DNA of 64,000 nt from Monarcha castaneiventris obscurior (GCA_026261815.1 JAMPIT010000484.1:7414501-7478500), one strand, 5' to 3'. Counted from the first letter of the stretch, positions 1 to 13,800 are shown. Numbers and translations are program-made. Notes: generated from the letters alone by a model not told the origin.

Positions 1-3000
1 CTTGCTCCAAAAGCTGCTGGATGCAGCAGGGCTCTCTGCCCTAATGTCAGTGGTGTTTGGATCAGATTCAACTGTTCCTTTTATTTTTCTTCTACGTATT
101 TTAGTTACGACATTTTATTTGTGACACTCACCTTGTAAGAGATTTCATACTGCCCATCGTAAGGTCTTCCCTTGTCCTCCAGGTCAGCTGGAGCAGATCT
201 TGAGTGGGCTTTTGTTGTCCAAGCCTGGACATGAACTTCTCTACCATTTTCTGTTCCATACTCATACCCATTTGTCTCCCCAAATCCCTCAGGCTGCAGC
301 TGCTGCAGCATCTACCCTGTCAGTGCCCCGTCAGCTGGGAAGGTCCATGTTTGCGATGCTCCCCACTGCAAACCAGGATCAAACCCTTTTACAGGCACAG
401 TCCATGGGGACAGGGAGATTTTGGAGAACACAGAGACTCTGATATCATGACAGAGGAGGCTCATTGCATTCATTAAACTGTCAGGTTAAGTATTCAGATG
501 GCACCAGACCGATAACATCAGCTGTGCCCAAGTATCGTGTGACTAGGCACTCACTGCATCTTTCCATGCTGACTTGTGATGCTCTCTGCTTCCAAATTCT
601 TCCTCCAAATTCTGAGCATCAGAACTGCAGGTTCGGCCTGACTCAGACTGCAGGAGACAGGGGAGCAGGGAGCTGCACAGTTGCTCCTGAGCTGCAGCCA
701 GGATCAGCTGCAAATCTGCCCGTGCCACTTCCAGGAGGTGTTTGGTGCAGCAGTTCAGAGACAGCTGAACTCCTGTGGCAAGCAGCAGTTGCTGGGACAT
801 GAGGTTTTTAACAGATAGCTAAACTAATAGACCTGTGGAGCAGATGTAAATTATTGGTGCATAATTTACTGTTTAGGGCTGCAGTATTTTATACCCACTC
901 CCTTTTTCTTTTCTTTCTTTTAATGAGTGTTACTACCTCCCCCTCCATTCACTCGTGCCACTCTGTGTTTTTGGCTATGTCCATCTCCTCTTCTTGAAGC
1001 AGTCCAAACCTGTGTGCCAAGATGGTCAGGCTGAAGGGGGCAAAAGTTCACATACAAATCTGTCATTACAACCTGGGAGGGGAGGACAAAATGTCACCCC
1101 ACCTCTTCCAGTCACACTGGAACTCATGAGACAGTCAGATAGGCAGCAGAGGCATGGGAACCTGGGTTTCCAGCCTGTGTCTTTCTCAGTAGGATGGGGA
1201 GTTGGGTCTGTGCCTCACTGAGTCCCTCTGTCCCCCCATTTCTGGTGTGTAGCAGCTGCGCAGGTCAGCAAGGGGAGGAATGAACAGGCAGGGAGGGATA
1301 GAAACTCGCTGATGGGACCATCCGTCAGTGCCACAGCCAGCACATGGCTCTTCCAGCCCATGTTTCTGTGCAGACAGTTCAACGGCAGCAAAAAGGGCTC
1401 ACACTGCTCACACAGTGTTCAGGCAGGGTCTTTGGCCTAGACCTAACCAGAGAAGACATTTTTGTTAGAAACAAACCACTGATTTCTCTGACAGTTCAAT
1501 CTGCATGTGGGCAGAGACTCTCTCAACACCTTCCTTGACCTTGCTCTGTGGATTCCCTCCCACCCCAAAGGCCTTCCCTTTCACACTACCTTCAGCCACA
1601 CTCACTTTAGCAGATATTTGAATGCATTTTGCGAGCATTACCCTGTGAAACAAACACCCATCATTTCATTCCATTTCCTTGTCTCTAAAGGCAGCTGTTA
1701 AAACATTTGGTAAACATACTTTACCATCTTAAATATTTATTTTTCCTCTGAATTTTTAATACATCTAAGGGGATAAATGTATGTATTAAATGTTTCTCAG
1801 TTGGTCTAGTATGTTTCTATTTAATATCTAAGGTCAGATGGTCCTTAGAGAAATACAACGTACACACAATCTGTTACATGACAAGGCAAGATACTCATCA
1901 CATAAAGTCAAGTTGAATCATTGTAGTGCACTGATTATGGATTGTAATAATTGAGCTAATAGAAAGCTGTGATGAACTTGATCGAGAGTGGGGGCTACGC
2001 TGGGTAAAGCAAACCAGCTCTGCGATCTTTAACCTTGAGTGTTTTCATGAGGAATGTGGAAGGAGCTGTTGGAATTGCTGGTTTTGCGAGCCAGGCATCT
2101 GTAGCAGCACTAGGCGCTCGCTTTCCAAACCGCCGTCGTCTCTGACCCTGTCCTGGCCGAGACTCCCCTTCCTGAGGTGGAGCTGGGGCTGTGGCACTGG
2201 TGGCACAGGGTGCACATGGCTGTGGCTGCCTGGAGCAGGCCCTGTCCTGCATGGTCACTGCCAGGGCACCGGGGCTCACTCTGCCCTGGGGATCGCGGCT
2301 GTGATGGGAATGAGAACTCAGGGTACTGCTACACCGCCTTGGTGCATGCACAGGCTCCTCTCCTGCTCTCAGAGCTGTGGTTTTATTCCATTGGGGCTCT
2401 TATTTGCTTTTGAAACAAGCTTGTAATTGAACATGCATCAGTCAGTGCATTTCACAGTGGATTGCTTTGCACACAGCTAGTCATGTTTGAGTTCAAACTC
2501 ATGACGTACTTGATGAAAGCAGTTAGCTGAATGCTTGTTTGCAAAGTTTTACACACACAGAAAATGCAGTTGCAGAAGGAAAACATCATGGGAGAAAACC
2601 CCAATATATGCACCACCCCTTCTCCATTTCCCTTAGGAAGTCCTGGCTGTGTCTGCCAAGCACATCAGCAGCTTCTACCTGTACCAAGCTGTTACAGGTC
2701 CCTATCACCCCACAGCTGCATTCCAGCTGTGCTGGGAAAGGCCAGGTCAGTCCTGGGAGCTGATAAGGCCTAGCTCTGCATTGAAGATTAATCATAACTA
2801 TAATCCCATAAGGGACTTGTGTATGTCTTGACTTGCAAAGCGGGACATGGGAATGAGAGCTGCCAGTGCAAATATCACCCGCTTATTTGTGTATGTTTTT
2901 CCCCCACGTGGGCCCAGCAGATCGCAGCCTGTGGCATGGAGGTGCCGGTTTGTCCTCGTGTCCAGGTGAGGCTTTGAGTGCCCCCAGCCAGGCCTTGGGC

Positions 3001-4748
3001 TGGGCTGTGCTGTGCCATGTCCCCTGCCCTGGCCCTGCCGCCCCAGTGAGGGCTGTGCGGCTGCCCCGAGGCTGAACCCTGCCTGTCGACAGCCGGTTCC
3101 CTTCCTCTTCAGAGCCAAATAAAACCGTAAGAGAGTGCCAGGTGTCAGCTACAATCCGGTCCCTTCCCACTGTTTTACTGCCTGCAAATCCTACAGGTAG
3201 CGATCTCTGGTATTTCAGTGAAAGGAGGTTTTGACCCCATTTCATTTTCCATTGCTTATTGTTTCTGTGCATGATGCTGCTGTTCTCATACGTCTCTTTT
3301 TTTAAAAGATTTTGGTTTATTTATTGTTTATCTTCATATGTTCTTTTTCCTGTCTTTTGCACTTTCCTCTTTATTTCTGTCCCCAATCATCTGAAAAGTT
3401 TGCAAAAGAGTGGGTAAGTGTGTCCTACTTTTATTTTCTTTTTCCCAAAATCCTATATTAATGTTACTGCCATAGAAAAAAATCCCCAAACTGTAGAGCA
3501 GTTCAGAGTACCAATCAGACACTGAGACCAGCAGCTAGTATTTGTAAAGCCCTCACAGTCTTCCTTCCCAAAGTCTGATTAGTATTTAAAGCAGATTTGT
3601 CTCTTTCAATGTGATTTGATGTTAACATTTTAAAACAATATTAATGCCAAGTGGTAATGAATATAGTGACTAGCACCAATGCTTGAAATGTTTGACTGAA
3701 AAATCAAATGTTTTGTGTTGGAAAGCAGTCATAATCAGGATTTTCTCAGTCCATTGAAAATAAGAATATACTGTATGTTTTCACTAATTAAATCTTGTAT
3801 TGGAAACAGGTCTTTTCTAAATTAGTAGAAGACTGTATTTTAGTACCTATTCTAGCCATATTGCAGCTGATTGCATCAGCGCTCCCAAGCTGAGCAAGGT
3901 TTGGCATGTGCAGAAATTGGGTTGAAGACTCAGAAACACTGGTGCTGCAGGCACAGGCCTTGGTCAGCCGGTGCTGAGCTACTGCCACAGGATCTGCCAC
4001 TGTCCAGGGCTCAGGGCTGCACTGCCTGCTGGCTTTTGCATGGGACAAAAAGGCTCATCATGGTTTGTTGGGTGGTTTTTAAATCTATCTCACAGTACAA
4101 AACAGCAAAGCATTTGAATGAGTGCTTAACTTGAGCCATATGCCTGCTGAACCTAGGGTAACACCAGTTCAGCTGCTTTGCTGCAGTAGGTGGGAAGGGT
4201 GCAGCACCATTCCCAGTGGTTGAGCCCACTGCAAGCTCCCCTGGAACAGCACATCCTCCCCATGCCCATGCTGAGGGCTGGGTGGTTTGTGGTGCCCTGG
4301 GAAAGGGCTGCCTAATCCCCTCCAGCAGCAGGTGTATCCCATTGTCCACTGCAATCCATGTGCAAGATGGGCAGGAGAATGCCCATGTAACTGGAACAAA
4401 GGGACTTCAGAGTCTCCAGGAGCACTAGGTGCTGGTTCTCACAGGGATGGTAGAGCCTCCCCTCCGACATCCATACATGGCTTCCAGAGCTGCGGGCACA
4501 CAGAAGAGGGCAGGGTTTGCCCTGCTTCAAAACTGATGCAGGATCTTCAAAACTGAACTCAAGGTCTCTCCTACAAGAGTAAGTAGTCACTGGCCACTGC
4601 AGTGGGGCCCAAGGGTAATAAGCTGCATAATTCTTTGGTTTAATACTATGTATTGTGGCTTACCAAGGGAAGAGACTGACAAGTGTAGAGCTGTTGTCTG
4701 TGATCAATGCTAATATTTTCCTCCCCCTCTCCTTTTATTTTTCTTTAG
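1..4748 (+). other. CADPS: CADPS intron (partial, upstream end outside window)
   Basis: There is no exon I recognise here. GC-moderate stretches (roughly 560-780, 2080-2350, 2920-3080) and AT-rich stretches (1680-1980, 3280-3850) alternate. A minus-strand ORF ending at a donor-like site (about 135-311) is treated as a finding, and a CTCF-like motif lies at 4500-4513. No LINE, SINE or LTR copy was recognised by eye. Confidence 0.7.
4500..4513 (+). promoter_or_regulatory. CTCF-like motif, + orientation
   Basis: ACAGAAGAGGGCAG matches the CTCF core CCASNAGRKGGCRS at all but the first position. It lies 236 bp upstream of a CADPS exon. One-mismatch matches are common by chance, so this is tentative. 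Confidence 0.25.
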
Positions 4749-4823
4749 CACCAGTACCATTCAAAAATAGATGAACTAATTGAGGAAACCGTCAAAGAAA
4801 TGATAACACTCCTAGTGGCAAAG
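4749..4823 (+). CDS. CADPS: CADPS coding exon (25 codons)
   Basis: The exon follows the acceptor ttctttag and ends at the donor gtaacc, which is weaker than consensus at +5. It reads [18 protein letters not shown] and on to LLVAK, an amphipathic helical stretch, and matches CADPS as I know it. It starts and ends on codon boundaries. It is the first exon visible here; the preceding exon must be before base 1, because no matching coding stretch was seen in 1-4748. Confidence 0.95.
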
Positions 4824-7800
4824 GTAACCCTTGGCTTCAGGTGAAGTGATTCACTGTTAACGTTGCATCTTTAATACGTGTGTTTCCATTAAAATGTGAC
4901 ACATTAGGATGTTGAATTGGCTTCTTGTTTCTCACAGGCAAGATCATACATCTCCCAGTCCTTTCATGGTGACTCTGTTGATTAGGAACTGTGTGAGATG
5001 TAATACTCTGCTAGCAGGATTGCCATACTGGGCCAGAAGTGGCTTTAAGGAATGGGTGTTATGTTAATGGGGTAACACCCCATGGTCAGCATCAGCTCAC
5101 GGCACTGGAGGTAGCTGCAGTCAGGGGATGGCACTGCTAAATGCTGCTGCAGAGCCATTGGGGTGGCATGCAGAGGTGCTCACCACTCCTACACATGAGG
5201 TTGTGTGGACAAAATAGCTCATCTTGTGCAAGATCACCATATGCTCTTCTAAGAAATTAATTTAGAGGTGACAGTAGTGGGAAATACATTCAAAAATTTC
5301 AGGTTTAATTGTTTGGAAATTGTTTTTCATCAGAGTCAGCTCCTGTAGCTCAGCTGCCAGCATTCCCCTTGGGTGGTTGTGTAGGTCTGGTGTGCTGTGC
5401 TAACACAGAGGGGAATTGGAATGTAAGGAAAAAGATGGTGGGGTGTGTTTTCCTCTAGTTTCAAACTTTCTGAGAACAAGTCATCCCTATTATACAGTGG
5501 AGACCTTTAAACATGATCCGCCAACATATGCCAGTTCAATTCTTCTGCAAGAATACCCAGCTAGCTGTGTGCTTGGCACTGCATACTGGGAGCAGGAACC
5601 AGAGCCTTCCCCACCCAGAGATGCTCTGCTGGATTTCTCACACACTGCACCCACCTCCTGTCCCCTGCACAACCCAGGACACTGAGGGGTGATTCCCAGT
5701 CAGCAAGAGGCGCACCACAGCACCCAAAAGGAGGCAGTACTTTCTCCCCACTCCGCGCCCACTCTGCTCAGGGACAGGGGGTCCATTCCTTTGGCAATGC
5801 TGAGAGGTCCACTGGCTTCTTTGAGGATGATGCAGATTTTTACCCCTTTGTCAAACTATTAAAACTAATTGTAGTATTTTTTGTCTTTGTAGTTTGTCAC
5901 CATTTTGGAAGGAGTTTTGGCCAAACTGTCTAGATACGACGAAGGAACTTTGTTTTCTTCATTCCTGTCATTTACTGTAAGTACAGACCATAGCTTCCTT
6001 TCTTTTTTTTTTTTTTTTTCCCCTGAGTTGTAACCTCCTGCCCTCCCAGGACTTGATCAGCTACCTAATATTTATTCCATTCTGTGATGTTTGATCACTG
6101 TAACCCCCACATGAATAGACAAATAACCTGTTTGAAAATGTACAGTACATAAACACCCCAGATGCACAGAGTAAAGCCATCTCCATTGTTCAGCTTGGTG
6201 AAGTTTATTCTGTAGAGGATACATATGAAGATGAAAAAAACCATTGCACTGTACATGCAATTTGCTTCATTGTCACTTCACATGACAGGTGTGTTCCTCT
6301 CAGTCTTCTGGCCATAACAGTGACCATCTTAAATAGTAAACAGCAAAATAAGGGAGACCTAGGGCGTGCCTATGTGTTCCTAAAAGAGAACAAGGTATGG
6401 AAAATGCCATGAGGTCACAAAGCACAAGGTGCCTCTAATGCCGTATTTCTCCCTAACACTGAGGAACCAATCCACAGCTCATCACGTTTCCTAGCAAGGT
6501 ATGGGACCAGGCCAATACCTGTGCAAAACTGGCCTCAATATCCAGCAATGGTTTAACAATCTGAGCTGTATTCCAGAAAAGTGTTGTGAGAGCTTCTTAG
6601 GATGAACACATGGCAGCTGATTTCCAAAGGTCTTCTGAAAATGCATGTGCCAGAAAGTTTACAAGGGTATCTCTATGCAAGCAGGACTTCACTTCCCTCA
6701 GCTCACAGACAGTTGTGCCCATGGATGCCTGTGGCTGGGCTGGTTGGAAAGTTGTGTTCATGTTTCACACCCCAGCCCTGTTGCCTTCTCGTGCAGCCTC
6801 TCCTGCACTCACTTGTTCACAGAGACTGGGCAAGAGGCAGAAGGCACTTCTCTGCAAACTGGGAAGGCTTTCCAAAATCTCATTTTGGAGTTGTCTTAGT
6901 TACTTGCAAATGTCTGCTGTTTGCTACTCTTGGGCCCTTTTGCTGAGTTTGAGGCAATTGGTAGGATCCATTTGGAAATTGAGATGGATTTAGGAAGGCT
7001 TGACAGCAGAGGCAATAAACTGCTCTTGGCAGCTTTGTGCACACAGTCTGGCAGCTTGTCTGAACCACCATGGGGTTCAAACAAAGCATTCTGCCTTTTC
7101 AGGTGTGCTGGAGGCACTTTGTTCTTCAGAGAAGAGAGGAAGGGAGGGTATTCCATTCACTGCCCCACAGTGCAGCTCTTCTCCCAGGATAAACCCTGTG
7201 TGATTACAGCCCCAGGGCTGTAATCCTGCTCGATCATCCCTGCTCGAGGGGATGCAGGGTATGGCTTGGGTTGGATACCTGGATACCTTCCCTCATTCCA
7301 GTGCCATGGAGGGTTAGGAAATGCTTGTGTGCCAGCAGCAGAGGATGTGGAGGCGGCAGCTTTTCAGGCATCGGAAGTACCAGCATCAGCCTGTGTAGAC
7401 AGTGTAATGTGCAGCCCTTCCTTATCCGTGAATCCAAGCTGTTCCTCGGTTGATGCTGCGCTGCTCCCACCACATCCTACTGTTTACACTGCCGAGTGTT
7501 GCTCCCTTTGATTGCTGAGCAAAGCCCTGGCTGCACCTGGGCTCTGGGCACCTATCAGGACCAGCACGTGGGTGCATGGGGTTCAGACATCCTCTCTGCT
7601 GCTCCTTGGACACTTACTGATAGTTAACTGCCCTAGCAGCAGCAAAACAGTCTGTCCCACTCCAACAGCCCCACAGCCTTCGAACATGGTCCTAAAGCCT
7701 CAGTTTCCTGAGTTTCCAGTCAGGAAGGGATGTGTATACAAATAGCTGCTGTGCGTGGTGTGTGCATGTCTCCAGGAAAGTGTTGGTCCCTCGCTCACAG

Positions 7801-10800
7801 CAAGTGGGCTGGGCACACGGCAGAGGAGCAGGATTGCTCCTTCCTGACAAAGGGATGTCTGTCTCTCGCTTTGGCCCCCATGTTTGCTGGGAGCCGCTGG
7901 GAGCCACTGGGAGAGGAGGCGGAGGAGCAGCCCTGACCCCTTTGGCACCGGGCTTAGCAAGTCTCCTCTCCCTGCAGTAGGAATGTGATTCGTTGTGTTT
8001 AGTCTTTGCAGTGATAAATACAGAATCTGTCTCTTGTTACAGCATGCTTGCACCACCTCCCACGTTTTCCCTGTCTGAACAAATACAACAAAGTGTGATG
8101 GTCCAAGCCACTGAGCTCCAGAAAGCATTAGTCTCCCACCCCCTTCCACCAACTTCTTTCATCACGTGTTTTCCAGGCGCTCTGCAAGTGACATGTACTC
8201 AGGGGTCTTGTGACAGACAGTTTTATCACCTAGTAGGATATCCTCATTTCCAATTCTTGCCTCGAAATTCAAGATAAAATTAATGCATCTGTTGTCCTAA
8301 TAAATTCTCACTAGCCACTTCTCCTTGCAGAGCACTTTGAGAGGAAAACACCCTTCTAAATTTGGCCAGACTTTTTTTTCTGTTTGTTGCTACGTTTCAG
8401 TGCATCTTGGTGGCAGCAGCCCAGGCCCTGGCTGGGTGTCTGCATGTGCAGATCCACTGACTCACAGGAATGCCAGCTGCTAAAATTCCCTCTATTCTGG
8501 ATGGCCTCTCTAGGCAGAGCATTACACCTGTGGTAATTATAACCGAATATTCCGTGTTATCCAAGGGAGACAAAAGTAAACGGTCTTATTTTTGTTCTGC
8601 ACAAAATTTGTATGGTAAACTGAGACGTTCCATGGCAGAGTCACATACTTTGTGAAAAACGGCAGCCTAGCAAAAATCACACAACATCCGGCAGTTTGGA
8701 AATTTCACTAAATGTAGCCAAATCTGAGTTTAAAGAAAAACAAGTAATTATTCTGATTAAAGGAGAGTGGGCAGGAGAAGCAGCTCAGTTTTTTTGTGGG
8801 TGGAGGGAGGAGATCACAGGAAGCTGAGTTATTCCTGTTGCCTCTTGACTTTGGAGAAGGTAGTTTGAAAGTGGCACTAAGTTGGACCCAAGAGTGCTAA
8901 ATCCACACTCAGCTGGCAGGTTTGCCTCTGCCTGGCATCATGCTTTGTGTGATATTTGAAGGTACTGGTCTAGCCCTGAGCAAGGACCCCAGCTTGAGTT
9001 TTGCAGGCTGTTAAGCTGCATCATTTTCCAGGCTTTCCTCCTGGTTGTTGGGCTTTGCTGCTCAGAAAAAGTGATGGTTTGGTGCTCGCGTGGGCACCCT
9101 GCCTGTGTGGGTGTGCCATGACTGCCTGCTTTCCTGGAGCTGCATCTGCTGGATGGGCTCCAGCTGCCTTCATGCATGGAGGCTGATGCTCCTCCGCTCC
9201 CATTCTGCAAGGAGCAAGGGATAGCACTTCACCACTTCCCAAGAAAGTTGTGAGGATAAATGCAGAGACAGGGCAAGGTATCCAGACAGCTGGCGGGAAG
9301 CAGGAATACCTGGAGACAAGACAAGTGTTCGCTTTGGTGCTGATTTTGCTGCCTCCTTCAAAAACTCATGTGCTGGGACGTGCCCCATTCCCCTGGAGCC
9401 CCTCCGGCAGCCAGACCCAGGGTCACATCTCAGCAGCAGGCGCTCAATGCCCTCCTCCTGCCCTTCCCTCTGTTCTTGCCCCCCGGCTCGGCAGCCCGGG
9501 CACTGCCAATACTCGCAGTGTTCACCTCGGCAATTACCACCAGTCTGGTCTTTTGTATCGCCTCATTGTGCTTAATTATGCGCCCCCCCCACACACCATA
9601 TGAGTGCTTCCACCCACTCTCACATTCTGTCTCACACATACATTCATTCTCTCATTCGGGACACATAATTTATTCATCCCAAGATGCAACTGTGTTCGTG
9701 TTATATTTAGGCTGTCTTAATGGTAGCTTTAGAAATATTTAAAAGCAGGTGAGCTTTTACACCCAAACAAAGATGGCCGGCAACGCTTACCCTAATTAAA
9801 AGCAGAAGCGTTGTGGAAAATCCCAGCCATACTCTTTCTAGACACTGTGCCTTATGCTACAGTGGGAAAAAGGACTCTGTGGCCAGCTGGGCACTGCTCA
9901 GTTGGAAGAGTTGGCCCTGACATCAGGGCCACCCCGCCTCCCACGCCAGGCAATGTGCACCCTGCTGCATGGAAAACCACAGACAAAGTCAGTTTGGGGT
10001 CTTGCAGATCCCACCAGCTTGTGAGGACACCACAGAGTGTAGTGTCCATCTCTGATACCTTCCCTCCAATAGCATCTTCTAAAAAGGGAGGAAAATCAGG
10101 GAAAAATGATTTAGCTGTTCAGTCTGGGAAGCAGAAAAGCTACATGGCATGGCATGAGCACACTGCCCCAACATGGTCTGCAAGCTCTTGCCAGCGTCAG
10201 GGCCAGCAAAAATGGGGAAAACAATAATTTTTGTTTTGAATTGACTTATGTGAGGGAGGAACAAGTGAGTGCGGGAGAGGCTGCACATGAAGGCAACAGG
10301 GCCGGGGTGTGAAATGTGAACACAACTTTCCAACCAGCCCAGCCACAGGCATTCATGTGCAAAACTTCTCAAAAAACCCTCAGCCTAACAGAGCATCACA
10401 GAATGGTTTGGGTTGGAAGGGACCTTAAAAATCATCTCTTTCCAACCCTCCTGCCACAGGCAAGGACGCCTTCCACTATCCGGGTTACTCAAAGCCCCAT
10501 CCAGCCTGGTCTTGATAATGTCCCAGGCTGCAGCATTCACAACTGGGGGAAGCACACCATAGGCAGGACAATGGGAAGGGAGCAAAATTAGGGTCCTTCG
10601 GGTGCTTTCTTATGTCTAGCTTGGTGCAGGCCCCTGCCAGCCTCACCGTGCCATCATGCCCCTGCTCCCAGGGGAGCTGCCATTGCTCCTGGGATACAGC
10701 TCCCAGCAGGAGAGACATGCAGTGCCTTGGGAGACGTGTGGCATCAGGTGGAGAGGAAGGCCTCCAAAGAAAATAACATTATCTTCTTACGAACCCCATC

Positions 10801-13800
10801 TTCCCCCGCTCGCTGAAGTAGATGCACAACTCCCACGCTATCATCTGTTGCTATTAGAGCTTTAGCAGCAGTCAAGTTACCTCTCCAAAAAAAAAAAAAA
10901 AAACCAACAACAAAAATGCCACCCTTTTAGACAGGAAAGAGAGTTTCATCACCCTTTTCAACCTACTCAGCATTATGTTGTCCCAAGTTTTGCTGGAGAT
11001 GGTCTTACAGAGTTTAAAGAAAAAAAACAAAGACCTGAGAAGGTACTGATGATGTTAAGTCTCTTTTTGTTCCTTTTACAGGTGAAGGCTGCTTCCAAAT
11101 ATGTGGATGTACCTGTAAGCACAATTTAAACAACTTCTGTCACAGTAATTTGCATTGTGCTGTGGTTTATGGCATGTGTAGCAACCCACATTATGCATTA
11201 ACAGCCAAGAGTGAACCATGGGGCTTCATATTTCTAACATTTGAACTGGAAAGGATATCTCCATTATATTAATAATGAGCAGTTACCCTCTTATGGAGAC
11301 CTGTGAGGCTGTTTAGGCAACAATTTGCAGATGGTGTCAAAAAGGTACCATATTTATGCAATTGGCTTGAATCACATTTGAAAAAAAAAAAAATGGGAGC
11401 AGTGCATTCTGTTAATTCTTCATTTGGACTTGTACAAATACGGTATAATTTCCAAACAAAAAGTCCAGACATGTTACAACTGAGCCAACACACATCTAAC
11501 ACATTAGCTAATCTATTTTATTTTTGTTCTTCTAATTGTCGGTTTATTTTACTTTTTTGGAAAATGACTTTTTTATTACTTTGGGGAAATGGTGATGAGC
11601 TAGCAACGTGTTTGGGAAATTGTTAATGAAAATAATTTTTTTCCATTTTTCTGTAATTGGTGTAGGAAAACTGTACATCGTCTCCTCTAATTAGACCTTG
11701 ATTCATAAGGAAAAGAGCCCTTAACGTTCTTAGACAGAGCACTTAACTTGCCAGAAATTTACATTTAAATTAAGTTGAAGTGTAATATATGAATGTTGGC
11801 TGGAATAAGGGGTTACTGTAACATTTACGGGCAGAAAAATCCTGAGCAACTGCAAATGCAAAAAAATAAATCTTAATATACCACACCAGTTCCTGCACCC
11901 AGTTAGACTGGGCAGTGGAAATGAAGAGCAACTCAGTTGAGTTTGATGACATGTATGTATAATGTGTGTATATTTAATGCAGGTGGATTGCTCTGCATGC
12001 ATTCATATGACAATGTGATAAATTTATGAGACATCTTGGACCACATCATCTGCATTTGGTGTTTCCATCTCTTCAGCCCAACCTAAACATTGTCTACAAA
12101 ATTATCATATCTTGAGCCTAGCGTGGAAAAGACAAACTCTTGGACAGCAAGAGGTGTTGCTTGGTTTAAAATACCCCAATGCAGATCTTGGCATCCTGTT
12201 CTCTTGGAGTAATAAAAACAAGATTTTGAGAGCATTGGAAAGAAAAACTCAGAATTTATTTCTTGCCCCAAAAATGTGGACATCCTTCAGCTGGAATTCC
12301 TAGTTGTTTCAGTGCATCTTAAATATTTGGTCATCAGAAATTTGAGCACAGAACAGTTATTTTAAGTAACTTCTAGGGTGAAGCATGTCCTTCTCTAAGG
12401 CCTCTGTGTTCCTGGAAAGCAAAGCATCTCCAGGGAAGTGGTCTCAGTAAAATGCTATGTAACCCTTTCAAGCTTTTCCAAAAGCTTTGTACCTGGGACA
12501 CCCTTGGGACGTCTGCAGCAGGGTCTGCTCCCCTCCTTGAAACCAGACATATGCTCTAGTGCTTTGTGTAAATCAGAACAGAAAACATTCACCTGGGTTA
12601 GTTTTCAATTGTTTCCCCACCTGCCCCTGGAAACAAAGCCATATTACAGTGGCTTCCTTGACAGCCTCAACATTTTTAATGAACACAACCACCAGCCCTG
12701 TGCAGCTCCCAGACCAGTGCAGAGGCCACCCCATGGTCCATGAGCCACTGCGTTTCCAGGGGAAGGAGAAAGAAAAACCTGTTTGACTAGAGGACAGAGG
12801 GGAAATCCTGGTGTTGAACAGAAACCCACCACTTTAATCTAATTCCACAAGTGTTAGTTACATCTAATTCTGCAATTCTGTTGCAATTGTCTGGGTACAA
12901 ACCAATCCATCTAATCCCACCTTGGAATGGGCATGATCAGCAGACTGAAAATTGCTTGGAAGTGTAACACTTGACTACTGCCACATTTGTGTTGTCCTCA
13001 TTGTTTTTCAAATTAATACCTTGTCATTGTTGCAGTAGGTGTTAAGAAATGTCACTGCCTTTCCAAGGGCCAAGCACTGGCCCTTTGCTTGATAATTGTT
13101 TGCTTTGTATTAAAAAAACTCCCTTCCTACTGCTTTCCAAACTGTCTTCATTTTCACCCTGGAAATTACATAGATGTGTTAACTAACTTCAATTTACAGT
13201 GGCTGACAATTGTATCTTGCAGAGAAATGATACTCTGTGATCTGAGGTAAATCACAGTAATGGAAACTAATGACACTTGTTATTAACAAACTTACAATGT
13301 GCCACACAAATTTAAGGTTTTGTGGCACTTCTTGTAATGACTCGTATTACCATATTTTAATGGGTTTCCTTTGAGGTAAATTTCAATTCAATATATCAAG
13401 CAATGTGAACTCAAACAAGATTTTTTTTAAAAGTATTTTCCCATCCAGCTGCTTCAGTTTCCATTTGCTTTAAAGCAATGCTGTTATGTCCAAAATCTTG
13501 CATACTTGCAAGTTACTCTTTAAAAATCAGTTAAATTCTGCAGAGAGCTGTAGAAATGTGACATCAGGTAAGTGTCCATCAGGTAAGGAAAGGGTGAATT
13601 GCAGAAGAACTGCAAGAGATGGAAGAGAAGAAAAAGCAGTGATGAGACTGCACAGAGGAGTTGCCTCCTGCATCACTGCTCATGTTTTTCTCTCTCTCTC
13701 TTCATCTCTCCTCCATGCAGAAGCCAGGAATGGATGTTGCTGATGCCTATGTGACATTTGTCCGCCACTCTCAGGATGTCCTGCGTGATAAGGTCAATGA

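Larger units (their letters stand above)
5977..11081 (+). other. CADPS: CADPS intron (5.1 kb) with dispersed repeats
   Basis: This intron begins with a T run (6003-6019). It contains one copy of an unnamed repeat at 6711-6818, an inverted second copy at 10259-10366, a perfect hairpin at 7202-7225, a CR1 fragment at about 10393-10550 and an A run at 10887-10903. Nothing else is recognised. Confidence 0.85.

Noticed and set aside
2641..2831. Acceptor-like tttcccttag followed by an open frame
   Set aside because: The product does not match CADPS and there is no good donor in frame; CADPS continues correctly from 4749.
5700..5715. CTCF-like word agcaagaggcgc
   Set aside because: It misses core positions; weaker than the two motifs kept.
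7700..8152. 150-codon minus-strand ORF in a CADPS intron
   Set aside because: No domain and no repeat identity; expected by chance in GC-moderate DNA.
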